This document shows, one piece after another, positions 1 through 11,310 of a stretch of DNA of 64,000 nucleotides. The position numbers and the translations under genes were made by a program. The DNA is taken from assembly GCA_947462335.1 (NCBI GenBank), contig OX381710.1, positions 4,588,001-4,652,000 on the forward strand, given 5' to 3'. The notes under the pieces were generated by a model. It was not told the DNA's origin. It worked only from the letters and a program-made list of their open reading frames with translations, and searched no databases. Every line of letters starts with the position of its first letter. Position 1 is the first letter of the stretch. This DNA is from Harmothoe impar. Lineage: Eukaryota; Annelida; Polychaeta; Phyllodocida; Polynoidae.

Positions 1-109
1 TTTGTGCATGAGGACGGCAGATTTTGCCTTTCTTAAAGGGTTAATAATTGATTATTCACCAAAATAAAATTTCAACCATTGTGAAAAAGCTGACAAAACC
101 TTTTCCATC

Positions 110-250
110 GTCCAGTTGAAGGCTGGCTTCATGGACATAATTCAGTGTCAACAGCCCCAGACCCCACCTCTGCAGCCGCCTTCAGACCGGGGTATTGCGG
201 CTAAGATGAACCCTTCAGCCAAATGTCAAGCCACTCAGTGGTTGGAATGC
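110..250 (+). repeat. Dispersed repeat A, fragment 1
   Basis: Shares the segment beginning GGAAGGCTGGC and running through GACATAATTCAGTGTCAACAG with the longer copies at about 481 and 1440. It breaks off near 240 into an A-rich stretch. No coding potential is seen. Confidence 0.75.
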
Positions 251-480
251 AAAAAAAAGAAAAAAAGAAATATTGAAAAAAAATATTGGTTTAAGGACGG
301 TAAGCTATAACCTTAATACTATTTTCCGAAGATTAGATTTTAGCCGACATGCTTATATTTTATAATGGGGGTGGAGTAATGTCATTTTGCATCCATGATA
401 GATTATCTTCAATTGATTATTTATCCCCCAAAAGCTATTCTAAATGTTTGAAAAAACGAGCAACAACATCTATTTCATTA

Positions 481-1080
481 CCCAGTGGAAGGCTGGCCTC
501 ATGGACATAATTCAGTGTCAACAGCCCTGACTGCACCTCTGCAGCCTCCTTCAGACCGGGGTGTTGCGGCTAAGATGAACCCGTCAGCCAAATGTCAAGC
601 CACTCAGTGGTCGGACATGACCCCCGCCTTTTCTAAATATCCCACTCTACTTCCGTTAGTCCCTCCCTGCTGCGGAAACCAACAGGAAGCCGGGCCGGGG
701 AGGAGAGGGGGAGGGGAGGAGAGGGGGAGAGGGGGAGGAGTGGGGGAGGGATGAGGCGGAATGAGGTGGTATTAGGGCATGCAGCAGAAATTGGGCAGGA
801 AGGCAAATAAAGGACTTAGGCCTTATCAGATGTCTTGGATGTGATATCAAGGAAACACGCGATAAGCATTTGTAAGAAACCAAGGAATATTGCTTACTTT
901 CTGTATCTTTTCATATTAAAATGATGCCATTTATTTACATCTCACTTAATAGATCTGTTCAATCCAGCATTGGGCCGTTTCCAGCATTTTTGTCTGTATG
1001 TGTACCTGTATTTGGGAGCCAAGGTGGCCAAGATGCAAAATTCCAGATCAATTGTTACATATATATATAGAGATAGCTGA
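481..1080 (+). repeat. Dispersed repeat A, copy 2
   Basis: About 600 bp closely matching 1440-2045, so the two form a direct duplication about 960 bp apart. It has a purine-rich GGGGAGAGG tract in the middle and a 3' part ending near an ACATATATATATAGAGA segment. The 3' part also matches diverged sequence at about 25680-25790 and 46920-47260. No gene is recognised. Confidence 0.8.
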
Positions 1081-1182
1081 TGATGTCCGAATGAGCTTTA
1101 CCATACCAATTTGTATCCACATATAACATCTTTGTTTTTGTCTATTGCCAGGGCTGCATTCATGCAGTATGCCAACTCAACA

Positions 1183-1290
1183 GGGTAGTATCAACCTCGT
1201 AATGTACACAATATCAGCAAGGTATTGTAAAGCACTATGTGGCCCTTCAGAGTGGTACCCTCTGTGTAATGTATGCACATTAGGACATAA
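1183..1290 (+). repeat. Short direct repeat shared with 2783-2887 and 62950-63070
   Basis: A segment starting GTAGTATCAACCTCGTAATG and including GCACTATGTGGCCCTTCAGA occurs here, again at about 2783, and inverted near 63000. It is fused at its right edge to a piece of repeat A (GGACATAATTCAGTGTCAAC), showing past rearrangement. It is not coding. Confidence 0.7.
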
Positions 1291-1439
1291 TTCAGTGTCA
1301 ACAGCCTGCGGCAGGTATAATTTCATACTTTTTTCACAACTCTGGGATATAGGTGTTGAATTGCATCCAAACACTTTAATTGATTATTTCTTAACCAAAA
1401 AACACAACTTTGAGCCTTAACAAACTGCCTCTCAGATTG

Positions 1440-2045
1440 CCTAGTGGATGACTGACTTCATGGACATAATTCAGTGTCAATAGCCCTGACTGCACCTCGG
1501 CAGCCTCCCTCAGACCGGAGTATTGCGGCTAAGACAAACCCGTCAGCCAAATGTCAAGCCACTCAGTGGTCGGACATGACCCCCGCCTTTTCTAAATACC
1601 CCACTCTACTTCCTTTAGTGTGTCCCTGCTGCGAAAACCAACAGGAAGCCATGCCGGTAAAGGAGAGGGGGAGGGGGAGAGGGGGGGGGGGGAGGGGGAG
1701 AGGAAGGAGAAGGAGGGGAAGCAGGCGTGGGGGGAGTAAGGTGGTATTAGGGCATTCAGCAGAAACTGGGCAGGAAGGCAAATAGAGGACTCAGGCCCTA
1801 TCAGATTTTTGAATGTGATATCAAGGAAAAAAGCAATAAGCATTTGTAAGAAACCAAGGAATATTACTTACTTTCTGTATCTTTTCATGTTAAAATGATG
1901 CCATTTATTTACATCTCAGTAAATAAATGTGTTCAATGCAGCATTGCACGTTACCCTCAATTTTGTTTGTAACTCTATCTGTATTTGGGAGCCAAGGTGG
2001 CCCCACACATGCAAAATTCCAGATCAATTGTTACATATAGAGAGC
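1440..2045 (+). repeat. Dispersed repeat A, copy 3
   Basis: Near copy of 481-1080, including the GACATAATTCAGTGTCAATAG start, the G-rich middle and the CAAGGTGGCC segment. It lies outside the visible part of the inverted arms. Confidence 0.8.
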
Positions 2046-3492
2046 TGATGTGTTAACCAAATGAGTTTTAGCACTGATTGACAATTTGTAATGCATCATG
2101 CATTATTTAATTTCTGCTTTGCTGTGGTTATTTACACTTGGTTCCCATTTTCTCAATTCTTTTGGGTTCTACTGTTTAAGGTGGATCGCTACCTGTTGAA
2201 AATGAACCCACTGCACAGGTCTCTGCGCATGCAGTTTTAAAGTATCAGAATAAGCCCATATTGCACGGTCTGATACAGGTATGAGTTTCTTATGTCATAT
2301 TCGGAAATTAGACAAATTCAAGTAAAATTGAGCATTTTATGGGACTTTTAATATTTGGTATATTTGTTACTAATAATATTTGCTATTTTTTACATGAATT
2401 ATAGCAATGGCATTATTTACCTATGAATCTTCTTAGAAATAGTTTAGAGCTTATCATGTTTCTTAAGACAGCCAATGTCTTTCAATGATGACATTTTAGC
2501 GCCAAATTTTGATGATATTACCCATCAGACAGTGCTCTAAATATGAAATCTAGGCCGGTTTTGCATTATTTTTTATTTTCAAAGGCCCAAAACCCTAATT
2601 TTGAACCAACTTTAAACCGTAAGTGTCTCCTTCACATAAGGCAATGATCAATGAGTAGTCATGGTTTCATAGCACATGGCAGTACGCTGAATTGGAACAA
2701 GCTGTTAATCATTTAAAGGCTGCACTGAGTTTCAGGGGGCAACCCTGTAGTCTCCTCATGCATTGTGCTAGCTCCACAGGGTAGTATCTACCTCGTAATG
2801 TACTCGTGCACAATATCAGCAAAGTATAGTAAAGCACTATGTGGCCCTTCAGAGTTGTACCCTCTGTGTAATGTAGGCACATTAGGACAAGTAGGCCACT
2901 TAACTGATACTGTCAGATAGTACATATCATGTTAACAAACCTCACACTGTTGACATACATGTCTATCATGCTTCACAAATGCGAGACTTCCACCTAAATA
3001 ATAAAACATCAGCGGCTCGGTGATGGGTGGCTCAGTGTGGTACTATGAGTCATTATAGACATGACCCATCACAAACTGCAACAGAATTTATTTAATTTCT
3101 GAATGGCTGAGAAAAGTCCATAGATTTTCAACCCCCCCCCCCCCACATCCTACATCCATGTACAAATCCAAAATGACTACCCAAGCTAAGCAAGGCATCT
3201 GCCATATCATGAATAAGGCCCAGAGAAATGGACTTTGCAATGCAATTTGTGGTAGGTAAACCCCTTTTGTGCCATAAAACGACTGGCCTAGGCCTATGAA
3301 CTATCACATATTTATAAGCTTGATGAACCTGGCTCGAGCCCCCTGCAATAATACATAACGCATACAATGTATTGCAGCGTGACTCACACATCCCTTCTAT
3401 CCTAACCTATAGACTAAAATAACCTTAGTGTACTTGCACACAGCTAAATTGGTGACAGCCACACGTGAACTGAAACATCATAAGAACAGACC
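2046..3492. other. Gene-free sequence upstream of the left acyltransferase gene
   Basis: No gene is supported. The part after about 2,390 mirrors 62350-63426. A C-run near 3132 and a second copy of the GTAGTATC repeat (2783-2887) are present. The promoter of the acyltransferase gene should lie in the last few hundred bases, but I see no definite TATA or initiator element. Confidence 0.6.
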
Positions 3493-6400
3493 ATGTCAGC
3501 TGAGAGGTACACGGTGAGGAGGGCAGTGAGGGAGGACATGGTGGGATGTCTCAAACTGGTTCAGGACGAAGGATGGAATAAGGTACTTACACAAATATGT
3601 ACTCACCTTTCACCTTATGAGTATAATTATGTACTGCACCTCTATTACACTAACAGGCCGATGAGGCCAAACTTTATGCACTGGATGATTAGAGTATAAC
3701 TTATTTTTCCAACTGTTAGACTTATTTGCTAATGGATAGTTAGGAAAGGCCTCTGCCCATGATAACATGGGTCTGACATCATGATATACATTATATTATT
3801 TTGGAAGATACACATGCTTTTTATTATATGTTGTATTTTAAAATGATACATTCAATATATATTCAACAACTCAATTCCCAGGTGCTGCAGCAGATGTACC
3901 TGCTGTTTGACCTCTGCCCACAGGGCTTCTACGTAGCAGAGAGCACAGAGGGAGACATCATCAGTGAGTACCCTGCAACCTGAATCTCAAGCCATTCTTG
4001 AATCACGACTCATGATCCCTATGAGAATTTCAAAGGGTTTCTGGAATGTTTTGTGGACATTTTCTTGTGTCTTATTCCCTGAAAATTCTAGTTTTTTTTA
4101 CACAGGAATGATAGGGAAAGATCTACCATCCCCTTGATCGTACCACCTCTGCCCAAGTGCGAACGAAAGGACCGCGCCTTGCGGGAACCATAGTACCATC
4201 AGCATTGGGATTGATCGTACCACTTTCTGGGAATGATCGTACCATTTTCTTGGAATGAGCATACCACCTTCATCTCTATATCATCTTCATATACAGCCAT
4301 TATTGTGGACTTTTGGTGCATTAATTAGTACACATTTTTGAATGCTATTATCTCATGCAATTGAATCTAGATATTAATATCCCCAACCCTATCTATAATC
4401 CTAACCCTAACTCTAACCTTATCCCTAGTCCTATGCCTAACGCTATCCCTATCCTAACCCTATCCACAACCCTATCCCTAACCCTAACCCTAACCCTATC
4501 CCTTACCCTTACCCATTCCCTAACCCTATCCATTGAATTGCAATAATTTCCCCAATTAGGGAGAAGTTCAGAAGTTGTAACACCAGTTGCAGTTAGTATG
4601 TTGTTAAGTTAGAAAAAAGATCTCCATTACATTTTTTGTTTATCTTTATTGCAATTTAGTTGAAAAGTCCCTTTAATGTGAATGAAAGTTAATGGTAGAA
4701 AGGAAATAGATCATTCCAAGAGGCTGAACAAACATATCCCAAGGATGGTACGTTCATTCCCCGATGGTGGTACAATCATTCCTAATGAGGGCGGTACAAT
4801 CATTCCCATGCAGGATGAGCCAGTCCTGATGGGCGGTACGATCATTCCCCAAAACCATCGTTTCTGATACGAAATACGCTTCATCATTTTACATGGAATT
4901 TCTCGTTATTTGCATAGGTGAATAAACATCAAACGAACATGTCACTAGGAAAGTTCAGTGCTATTTTCGAGAATCTCCCCTGTCTATTTTGTCTATACAG
5001 CACCTCAGAAATACACAAGATGCTCACTTATGTCATTCTCCAGTTTTGTTTGAAGGGTATTATACTCCCTTGAAACCTTTAACCCTTAAGGGATGGATGT
5101 CACTAAAAGATAGCATTTGCCATCATGATGCATTATTGAGCACTCGCCAGCACTGAATTTGTAGGACTACATCATGCTGACCCTTTAGGAGTGTATCAAT
5201 CCGAAGGGTGGGCATGATGCTTTAATGCAGTTACTTGCCTGGGTTCTATTCATGAATCACAAAGACTCACAATTTGCAAGGTTTTTATTCTGCTGATCTC
5301 AAAAAACATAAAAGTATGAATACAATTACATTTGATTCCATTGGATAACAGAAGAGGTTGATACTTATAATGATAACACCATTTGATGAGCAGTTTTGGT
5401 AACAGCACCTCCATTCCATTTGTTTAATGATGATGACTACCATATAGCCTATCATTGTGATATTACTGGGGAAGGGGGAGGGGAGGAGTGGTGGGGAGAT
5501 GAGTGATGAGATGATACCAAGTTCACATAAAAAACATGCAAGTGTAGTCAGGTTGGTTGGATGTATGATATACCTGTGATCAATATTCAGATATATATGT
5601 GCCTTTCCATTCAGATAGATACATTGTGTTCCAGTGAGTACTTTATGACCAAGGTTCCTGAGGTGTCACACAGATAGAATACTATTATACAATATGAGAT
5701 GACAGGTACTTATGCATACAATACAGTGCCGGGATTACCAAAACTATACAAAGACTTTTTAAGTATTATTTTAATTGCCCACCAAGTTGAATAAATTCAA
5801 GGACAAGTTCATTTGTAGTAGGTTGACCACTGGGCTTTGTAGTGAAGAGTTGTACCTATTTTTTTCCCTACGCCAGAATCCACATTTATGGACTGGGTAG
5901 ATTTAATTATTATTTTTAATTAGATCACACACTCGCCTTGATGGATATATCATTGGTACGGGAGGACTATCAATTATAGATTGATACCCGAGTTGAAGCC
6001 AGAAGCTACAAAATTCTATGAATCAGTATGCCAGGCCCCACCAAGTGGGCCTACCTATGGCAGGTAGTCCCCCCCCCCTACAAGCATCAAAGTCTGATTA
6101 AAATGTCACCAAGGTCAAATTCAGTGACAATCCACATCAATCAAATGAAAATACATTAATTTCATAGATGTGATCTGATATAATTGTAAAAACAATTACT
6201 TATCTGCAATACACCTGATGAAGCTGTGAACAGCTGAAACTATTCAGAACTCACACTCAACTGACTGTCTGACTCAAACATTGGTACTAAATATTTTGAT
6301 GGAAATATTTAGAAACTACAAATATTCTCTGGCTTTGGAGACTAGGCCCTATATAGGTAACCTAACTAACAACTTTCAATTTGGAAGTTTTTAGTAAACA

Positions 6401-8406
6401 ATTTCGAAATTGTTATTTGTAGTGAAACCCAAACATGGGACTAAATGTGGCCCACCCAGACCAGGTGACCCACATAAACCAATGAGAGAGCTTCAAACTA
6501 TGTCAAGTTGAGGTCAGTTACCTTGAAGCCCAGGTAGGGCGGGAAGGAGCATACCTGATTCAGTTCTGAAATAGTAGTGGCAGAGTCAACACCAAATCCT
6601 CGTCTTCTCACCCTCGAGTTGTACCTATTAATGCAACTTACAGATTTCTGAATTGGAGATGGTAATTCCAGGCCTCTTTGAAATGTTTAAGGATACTACA
6701 TTTCAATTTCCTTTTAAAAACAATGTTGTTTTCAGAAATTCTTATTTCGGGTTTCATGTTATTCCAGGTGTTATATGCATCGACAGGAGGAGACAATTGT
6801 ACTCGTCTCGTATGTGCAGTGTACATCTTGATTAATGGGCCATCTGCTGCTCTTGTCACTCTATTACCGATCAAATCTAGTGACTCTAACGTTATTAACC
6901 TGTAACATAATGTACCTTGCAGATACTCTCTTCTCAAGTCAATAGGAAGAATGTTTACCTCTAGATGAATATTCTTAACAGAAATGGACAGTGGGTCTTT
7001 TATATTTAGGCTGAGCCTTATACCAATATTTTGTAGGATTTGCAGCTTCTTTTGCTAAGAGTAGCTTATACCAGACAAGAACACACTGCTGTTATCAATG
7101 TATGGTAGTAACATAGTTTTAAGTAATATTACAGCAGTATCTTTATCCATGTGGCCCCTAAAGAACTTAGTCCTAAGGGAAGTATGCAGAAATGCCAGAG
7201 TGCCTTCAACACTGATCACTTCTTTTTTTAAATAGTAACTAATTATTTCTACTATCTGGAAAGCCAAGCTGCAATTTAAAACAACCTGTAACCTTTTTCT
7301 ACCACTAAGGGAGTGATCATTTTTTAACAACAGGGGGGGGGGGGGGGTGGTGGGTTTGGAACCTTCTTGGGGGGGGTCAAAATAATTTAACCTGTTTTGA
7401 GCCAAAAAGCCTGCGCGCTACTATGCTTCAAAGGGCCCGAGCGTGAGCCCATTTTCGGCCATAAGGGGGGGGGAGTAAAAAATGTTGACCCCTCAACTAG
7501 GGGGGTTGTAAAAACTTTCGCACGCTCTGCGCGGAAACCCACCACCCCCCCTGTTGTAAGAAAATGATCACTCCCTAAGCTTTAGGTTTCTGCTATAAGA
7601 AATGTAATTTTTAGCACAAAATTATATGTTCAAATGCCTTTCCCAAAAAGCTAATTCAAGATTTTCTTTTTCCAGGTCACTGCATTTCACTTCCTCTTGA
7701 TGATGCCAACGGGTTTATATGCAATTACGTAACAAAGGAAAATTGGCGTAGACAAGGCATTGGCAGAAAGGTGTTTGATTTGAGCTATAAAGCACTTGGC
7801 AACAGGAATATTGGCATTAACTCTGCTGAGAAGTATCAAGACATGTACGCCTCATATGGCTTCCGGGTATCCACTGGCTCGGTGCAAACATATTACTGTC
7901 CAATCAAACACCTCAAAACTGGCCTTAGTCACAGCAAAACTCCAAACAAGGAAATCCTACGACTAATTCCAATTGGTGAGATAACCTTGGATAGAATTCT
8001 TGCATATGACAACAAAATACATGCGTTCGGAAGAAGGGCCATTATCCAGTGGTATCTGGACTTTGCATATTTTGGTTTAAGTGCAGTTGATAGGGAGGGG
8101 AACCTGGTTGGATGGGGATTACTTTACAAAGCCGACAAGGCCTTCTGTCTGATGCCCCTGTATGCAGATACACCTCACATAGCAAAGGTCATCATGAGTG
8201 GTTTACTTGAGAAGGTCCAAAAGGAGGATGACCCTCTTAAGGTTAGATTTCCTGTGGAAAATACTGAAGCCAGAGCAATGTTTGAGGAATTTGGGTTTTC
8301 ACAAGGTCCAGGTTTTTTGTCATGGAGGATGTTCACTGACCATGCTGTTCCCTTGGAAACAAACCTGGTGTTCTCAGTTCTCAACTTAGATACAGGCTAC
8401 ATTTAG
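3493..8406 (+). CDS. GNAT-family N-acyltransferase (YitH-like, with second acetyltransferase-type domain), left-arm copy
   Basis: Three exons: 3493-3582, 3882-3963 and 7676-8406. Donors are AAG|GTACTT and ATCA|GTGAGT; acceptors are CCCAG and TTCCAG. Intron phases 0 and 1 are consistent and join to a 300-residue protein. Exon 1 gives the first GNAT strand and helix (start MSAERYTVRRAV). Exon 2 supplies the central strands (GFYVAESTEGDII). Exon 3 carries the acetyl-CoA-binding loop R-R-Q-G-I-G (about residues 82-87) and a C-terminal domain from about residue 150 that resembles the acetyltransferase-18 domain of YitH-type proteins. The family transfers acyl or acetyl groups from CoA to amines; the substrate cannot be read from sequence. 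No signal peptide or membrane segment is seen, so it is probably cytosolic. The start is the first ATG, conserved in all four copies. Intron 2 holds a telomere-like array, a LINE remnant and a MITE. A poly(A) signal lies near 8530. Confidence 0.88.
4090..4960. repeat. Foldback repeat enclosing a telomere-like array (left copy)
   Basis: The left flank (4120-4270) has repeated GATCGTACCA and GGGAATGATCGTACC. The right flank (4745-4870) has the reverse complement, GGTACGATCATTCCC and GGTACAATCATTCC. Together they form inverted arms around 4370-4535. It sits inside intron 2 of the acyltransferase gene and is mirrored at about 60830-61690. Confidence 0.8.
4373..4532. repeat. Interstitial telomere-like repeat (CCCTAA-type)
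   Basis: Tandem CCCTAA, with CCTATC and CCTAAT variants, over about 160 bases. It reads as TTAGGG on the minus strand. It is degenerate relative to true telomeres and is mirrored at 61205-61400. Confidence 0.88.
5081..5275. repeat. Multi-hairpin repeat family member
   Basis: Starts AACCCTTAAGGGATGG and contains CATGATGCA and GCATGATGCTTTAATGC blocks. The right end is diverged. Mirror copy at 60420-60613. Confidence 0.75.
5282..7300 (-). mobile_element. Degenerate LINE fragment, 3' end of reverse transcriptase
   Basis: Minus-strand reading from about 7300 to 6638 recovers the C-terminal part of a non-LTR reverse transcriptase, interrupted by at least one stop near 7055. Recognisable pieces are KTMLLPYIDNSSVFL (the stretch after the RT core) and WNNMKPEIR followed by FKRKLK (the usual C-terminal WN..P..IR...FK..LK pattern). 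The RT palm with the catalytic aspartates is missing, so it is inactive. It lies in intron 2 of the acyltransferase gene on the opposite strand. Only about 130 bases of it survive in the right arm (60290-60420), where the remainder has been deleted. It belongs to a different family from the intact LINE at 16.9-22.5 kb. The region 5282-6600 is probably its 3' UTR or other repeat sequence; I see no gene there. Confidence 0.75.
7309..7575. mobile_element. MITE with GGGAGTGATCATTTT ends, TAA target duplication
   Basis: Inverted termini GGGAGTGATCATTTT and its complement bound a G-run and C-run rich interior. TAA flanks both ends (7306-7308 and 7576-7578). The right arm has the empty site (CACTAAGCT in reverse complement near 60275), so this is a clean insertion. 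The 3-bp TAA duplication fits PIF/Harbinger-like elements. Confidence 0.85.
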
Positions 8407-8529
8407 AATTGTGAGCTGGCCATTTGAAAAATGACATACCATACCTGAACAACTTATAGGCTCTGTTTGATGTACCAAGCTACTGCATATGGTTATAATA
8501 ATGTGTTTATGTGAGCCCTTGTTTAATTA

Positions 8530-8535
8530 AATAAA
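8530..8535 (+). promoter_or_regulatory. Poly(A) signal of the left acyltransferase gene
   Basis: AATAAA about 125 bases after the stop codon. An equivalent signal in the mirror gene lies near 59324-59333. Confidence 0.6.
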
Positions 8536-9143
8536 GGTAAATCAACTAATTGAAAAGAGCGTATTGCCTTAATTACTCTATTTCTGTGTGAGAATCCCCC
8601 TCTTCAAATTATCATTGGATAATACAGGAACCTTCATCCCACATGACACCCCAAGCCTTTGTGCTGTATTGACATTATTGTTTGTACCTGTTTCTCTAAT
8701 TCATTGACTCTATCTCTCTTACTCTCTTACCTTCCTCTGTCTCTCCCTCTCTCGCTCAGTCTCTTTCATTATTTGCCTTGTCTGTCTGTATCAATCTGCC
8801 CTATTCCGCATTAGCTAGATGATTACTGTACAGCGCCATCTTGCACTGTAAAAGCTGTTGTTTGTGGACAGCAAAATTTGCTGTAAATGTACCGTACTTT
8901 AGCTGTAGAAAATAATACAGCAAATTTTACTGTACATGTAAAATCATTTTACTGTAGATGCAGGTTACGGTAGTGACTTGTAGATCTACAGCCTTTTTCC
9001 CTGTAATATGTACACGAGAGGTCTTGGGATCGATCCTTGATCTAGCCACCTCTCATTAGGAATCTTTAGCAACAAGGCTGTGGCTTATTTAGTACAGACA
9101 TGGCAAAGATAGCTTAATCCTGATATGACCATTTGTATAACCA

Positions 9144-9215
9144 GCTCTGTGGCGCAACGGATCAGGGCCCGTCTCCAACACTGCAGGTCATGAGTTCAAG
9201 CCTTGGTCCAGCCAC
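9144..9215 (+). repeat. tRNA-like segment (possible SINE-derived)
   Basis: GCTCTGTGGCGCAACGGAT resembles a tRNA 5' half with an A box, and GGTCATGAGTTCAAGCC resembles the T arm/B box. The length is about 72. The anticodon arm does not pair well, so it is probably a tRNA-derived SINE fragment or pseudo-tRNA, not a working gene. A similar tRNA-like stretch lies on the minus strand near 10010-10075. Confidence 0.45.
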
Positions 9216-9539
9216 TTCTCTTGTTTTACCTACAACCACCTTAAATTTGTTTCTCCCTCACATGGATGATTAAAAATATCATCAGCTCATGGAGGCGAAC
9301 CCAAGACCTTCAGATTTTGGTTTTACAATTAATTCTGCTGTACAGTAGCAGTAGATTTTGCTGTTACTTTACAGTATATGTGCTGTAAATATACATAAGC
9401 TGACTTGCTGTAGGTCTACAGCACAATCTACTGGAACCAAAGTTGCCCCCAGCATTTTCTGTACAGGAACACTACTCACTCCTAACAGTTTGTCTGGTAC
9501 CAGCATTCTTTCCACTGCTAACTATAGAAGCCTGCTGAT

Positions 9540-10157
9540 TAGCTGAAGCTGGTTCCAGTCATGACAGAAATTTGATGTTTTAGGGGTCATAAACCTTTCA
9601 AGTTTAGGCCTCTATTGTGGGTCCTTGGGTCATCTGTTCAGATAAGGGGAGTGGTTAGGACTCTGACTCTTAACACCAGATAGATATTTAAAGTGTAATC
9701 TAAAATGGTTTTGTATTGTTGCATTGGGTTTTCTTTTTACATAATATTATTATTTCTTACCAACTTAAAAAGAAGATATGTTGCCTTGGCATGGATTTGA
9801 ATTTGCCTTGATTGATTGGCCAGTGTTCTAACCACTCCCCCAATCCAAACAGGTGACATGAGAAATATTCAAATACAACTGATTCAAACCCATTTTAGAT
9901 TTCACTATAGATATTTATCTTGTGTAAAGGATCTTTAAACCTGAATTGTATCATAATTGTTGACCTACCAAATACATGTTACATTACATGTGAACAAAAA
10001 GGCCTGGACATGGATTTGAACTCATGACCCATTGATTGGTAGGCCAGAGTCCTAACCACTCCCCCAATCTGAAGAGATGACATAAGGACCCACAATAGAG
10101 GGCTATAACTGAAAGATTTATGACCCCTAAAACTTTTCAGGAACCAGCTTCAGCTAA
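9540..10157. repeat. Foldback repeat with long inverted arms
   Basis: TAGCTGAAGCTGGTTCC at the left and its complement at the right begin inverted arms of about 120-140 bases. The arms include ATTTATGACCCCTAAAA and its complement, and the GGAGTGGTTAGGACTCT segment. It is nested in the 8806-10193 insertion. Confidence 0.75.
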
Positions 10158-10241
10158 AGGTCTCACAAGGTAGAATTACTGCATCCTGCTGGTGCCCTAT
10201 TCAATCCTGCTTTCTCTCAACTGATTTCCCCTTCCTTTCTG

Positions 10242-10242
<1 letters not shown>

Positions 10243-10303
<61 letters not shown>
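10243..10303. repeat. (CT)n microsatellite and CT-rich tract
   Basis: About 60 bases of CT dinucleotides continue into a TCTCTGT-rich stretch to about 10410. Related CT/GTCT-rich tracts lie at 24780-25020, 48270-48540 and 58890-59190, marking the four copies of the inner duplication. Confidence 0.9.
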
Positions 10304-10307
<4 letters not shown>

Positions 10308-11079
10308 TTCATCGGTTTCTCTATCTTTGTCTTTATGTCTCTCTGTATCTATCTGTTTCTCTGTGTCTCTGGCTCTCTTTTCCCCTTTTTCTCTTCCTCC
10401 CTCATCCTTTATTATCGGTTAAAGTGGATCCACGTACATAAAACCCATTCATTGTAATTCACTAAGTGATCTTCTTTTGCAACAATATTATAATATCTTT
10501 CACAAAAATTATTTATGTGTAGCATATTACAGATAACTATAAACTAGATATTTTTCCTTCTTTAATGGTAAATATCACTATGCTTACACAGAATACATTC
10601 TGTATTCCATGCCCCCAATGGAATAGTGTTCCGATATTACATGGGCTGTGATTACCATGGCCATAGATCGTTCTTCTCAGGAGGAACATTCCAAAATTAC
10701 GTTCCAAAATGACTTTTCAAAATTACCTTTTTGCCATGGCATTTTGTCTATATATGTATTTCTTTATCTTTGTATTCCCCCCCACCCGGCACTCCTCCTA
10801 ATTTCCACATACCCTCTATATTACGTCCCCTGTCACAGGGGGATCTGCCGCTCAGCCACTGTTTGTTTTTGTCTTTACCTGGAGCACTTCCTTCTACATC
10901 TAACCGTCTCCCTTTTCTTTCACCGGTTTATTTTCGTCCATCCGCTTTCGTCTGTCCCCTTTCTTCTTTGCTTGGTTTGATTCCGCCAACAGGAGATTGA
11001 TTAAAACGGCCTTGGTTTGTTAGAGGTATTTGAACGCATGGGGCAGCATGAACTGGTGATGGGGAAGAAGGTGGAGGTT

Positions 11080-11310
11080 CATCCTTAAAGGGTAACATAG
11101 CACTTTAATGGGAAAATATCCTTTGCTGTCAAAAAAAGATGAATGCAGCACTGGTGACCCTGCCAGTGATGCATTCAAGCATCATGCTGACACTGCTTGG
11201 TTGATACACTCATGGTGATACACTTATAGTGCCTTAATGCAGTGGTGTAATGTGTTCTTAGACAGCATTGGTGCATTGTGATGACAAATCTAGTACACTA
11301 AGGGTCAGGG
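11080..11310. repeat. Multi-hairpin repeat family member
   Basis: Begins CATCCTTAAAGGGTAACATA, contains GATGCATTCAAGCATCATGCTGAC and ends near a GTACACTAAGGGTC segment. Related copies lie at 23930-24095, 49120-49310 and 58225-58440. Confidence 0.7.

Larger units (their letters stand above)
8806..10193. mobile_element. 1.39-kb insertion flanked by 8-bp target duplication
   Basis: GCCCTATT occurs at 8798-8805 and at 10194-10201, and the mirror locus runs through without the insert. An 8-bp duplication is typical of hAT-like transposons, but LINE/SINE events can also give it. Inside are CTGTAAA/TTTACAG-rich sequence (8840-9000, 9330-9430), a tRNA-like segment and a foldback. No transposase gene is present, so it is non-autonomous or composite. 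Confidence 0.8.

Noticed and set aside
9144..9215. Functional tRNA gene
   Set aside because: The A- and B-box-like parts are present, but the anticodon and acceptor stems do not pair convincingly, and the segment lies inside a mobile insertion.
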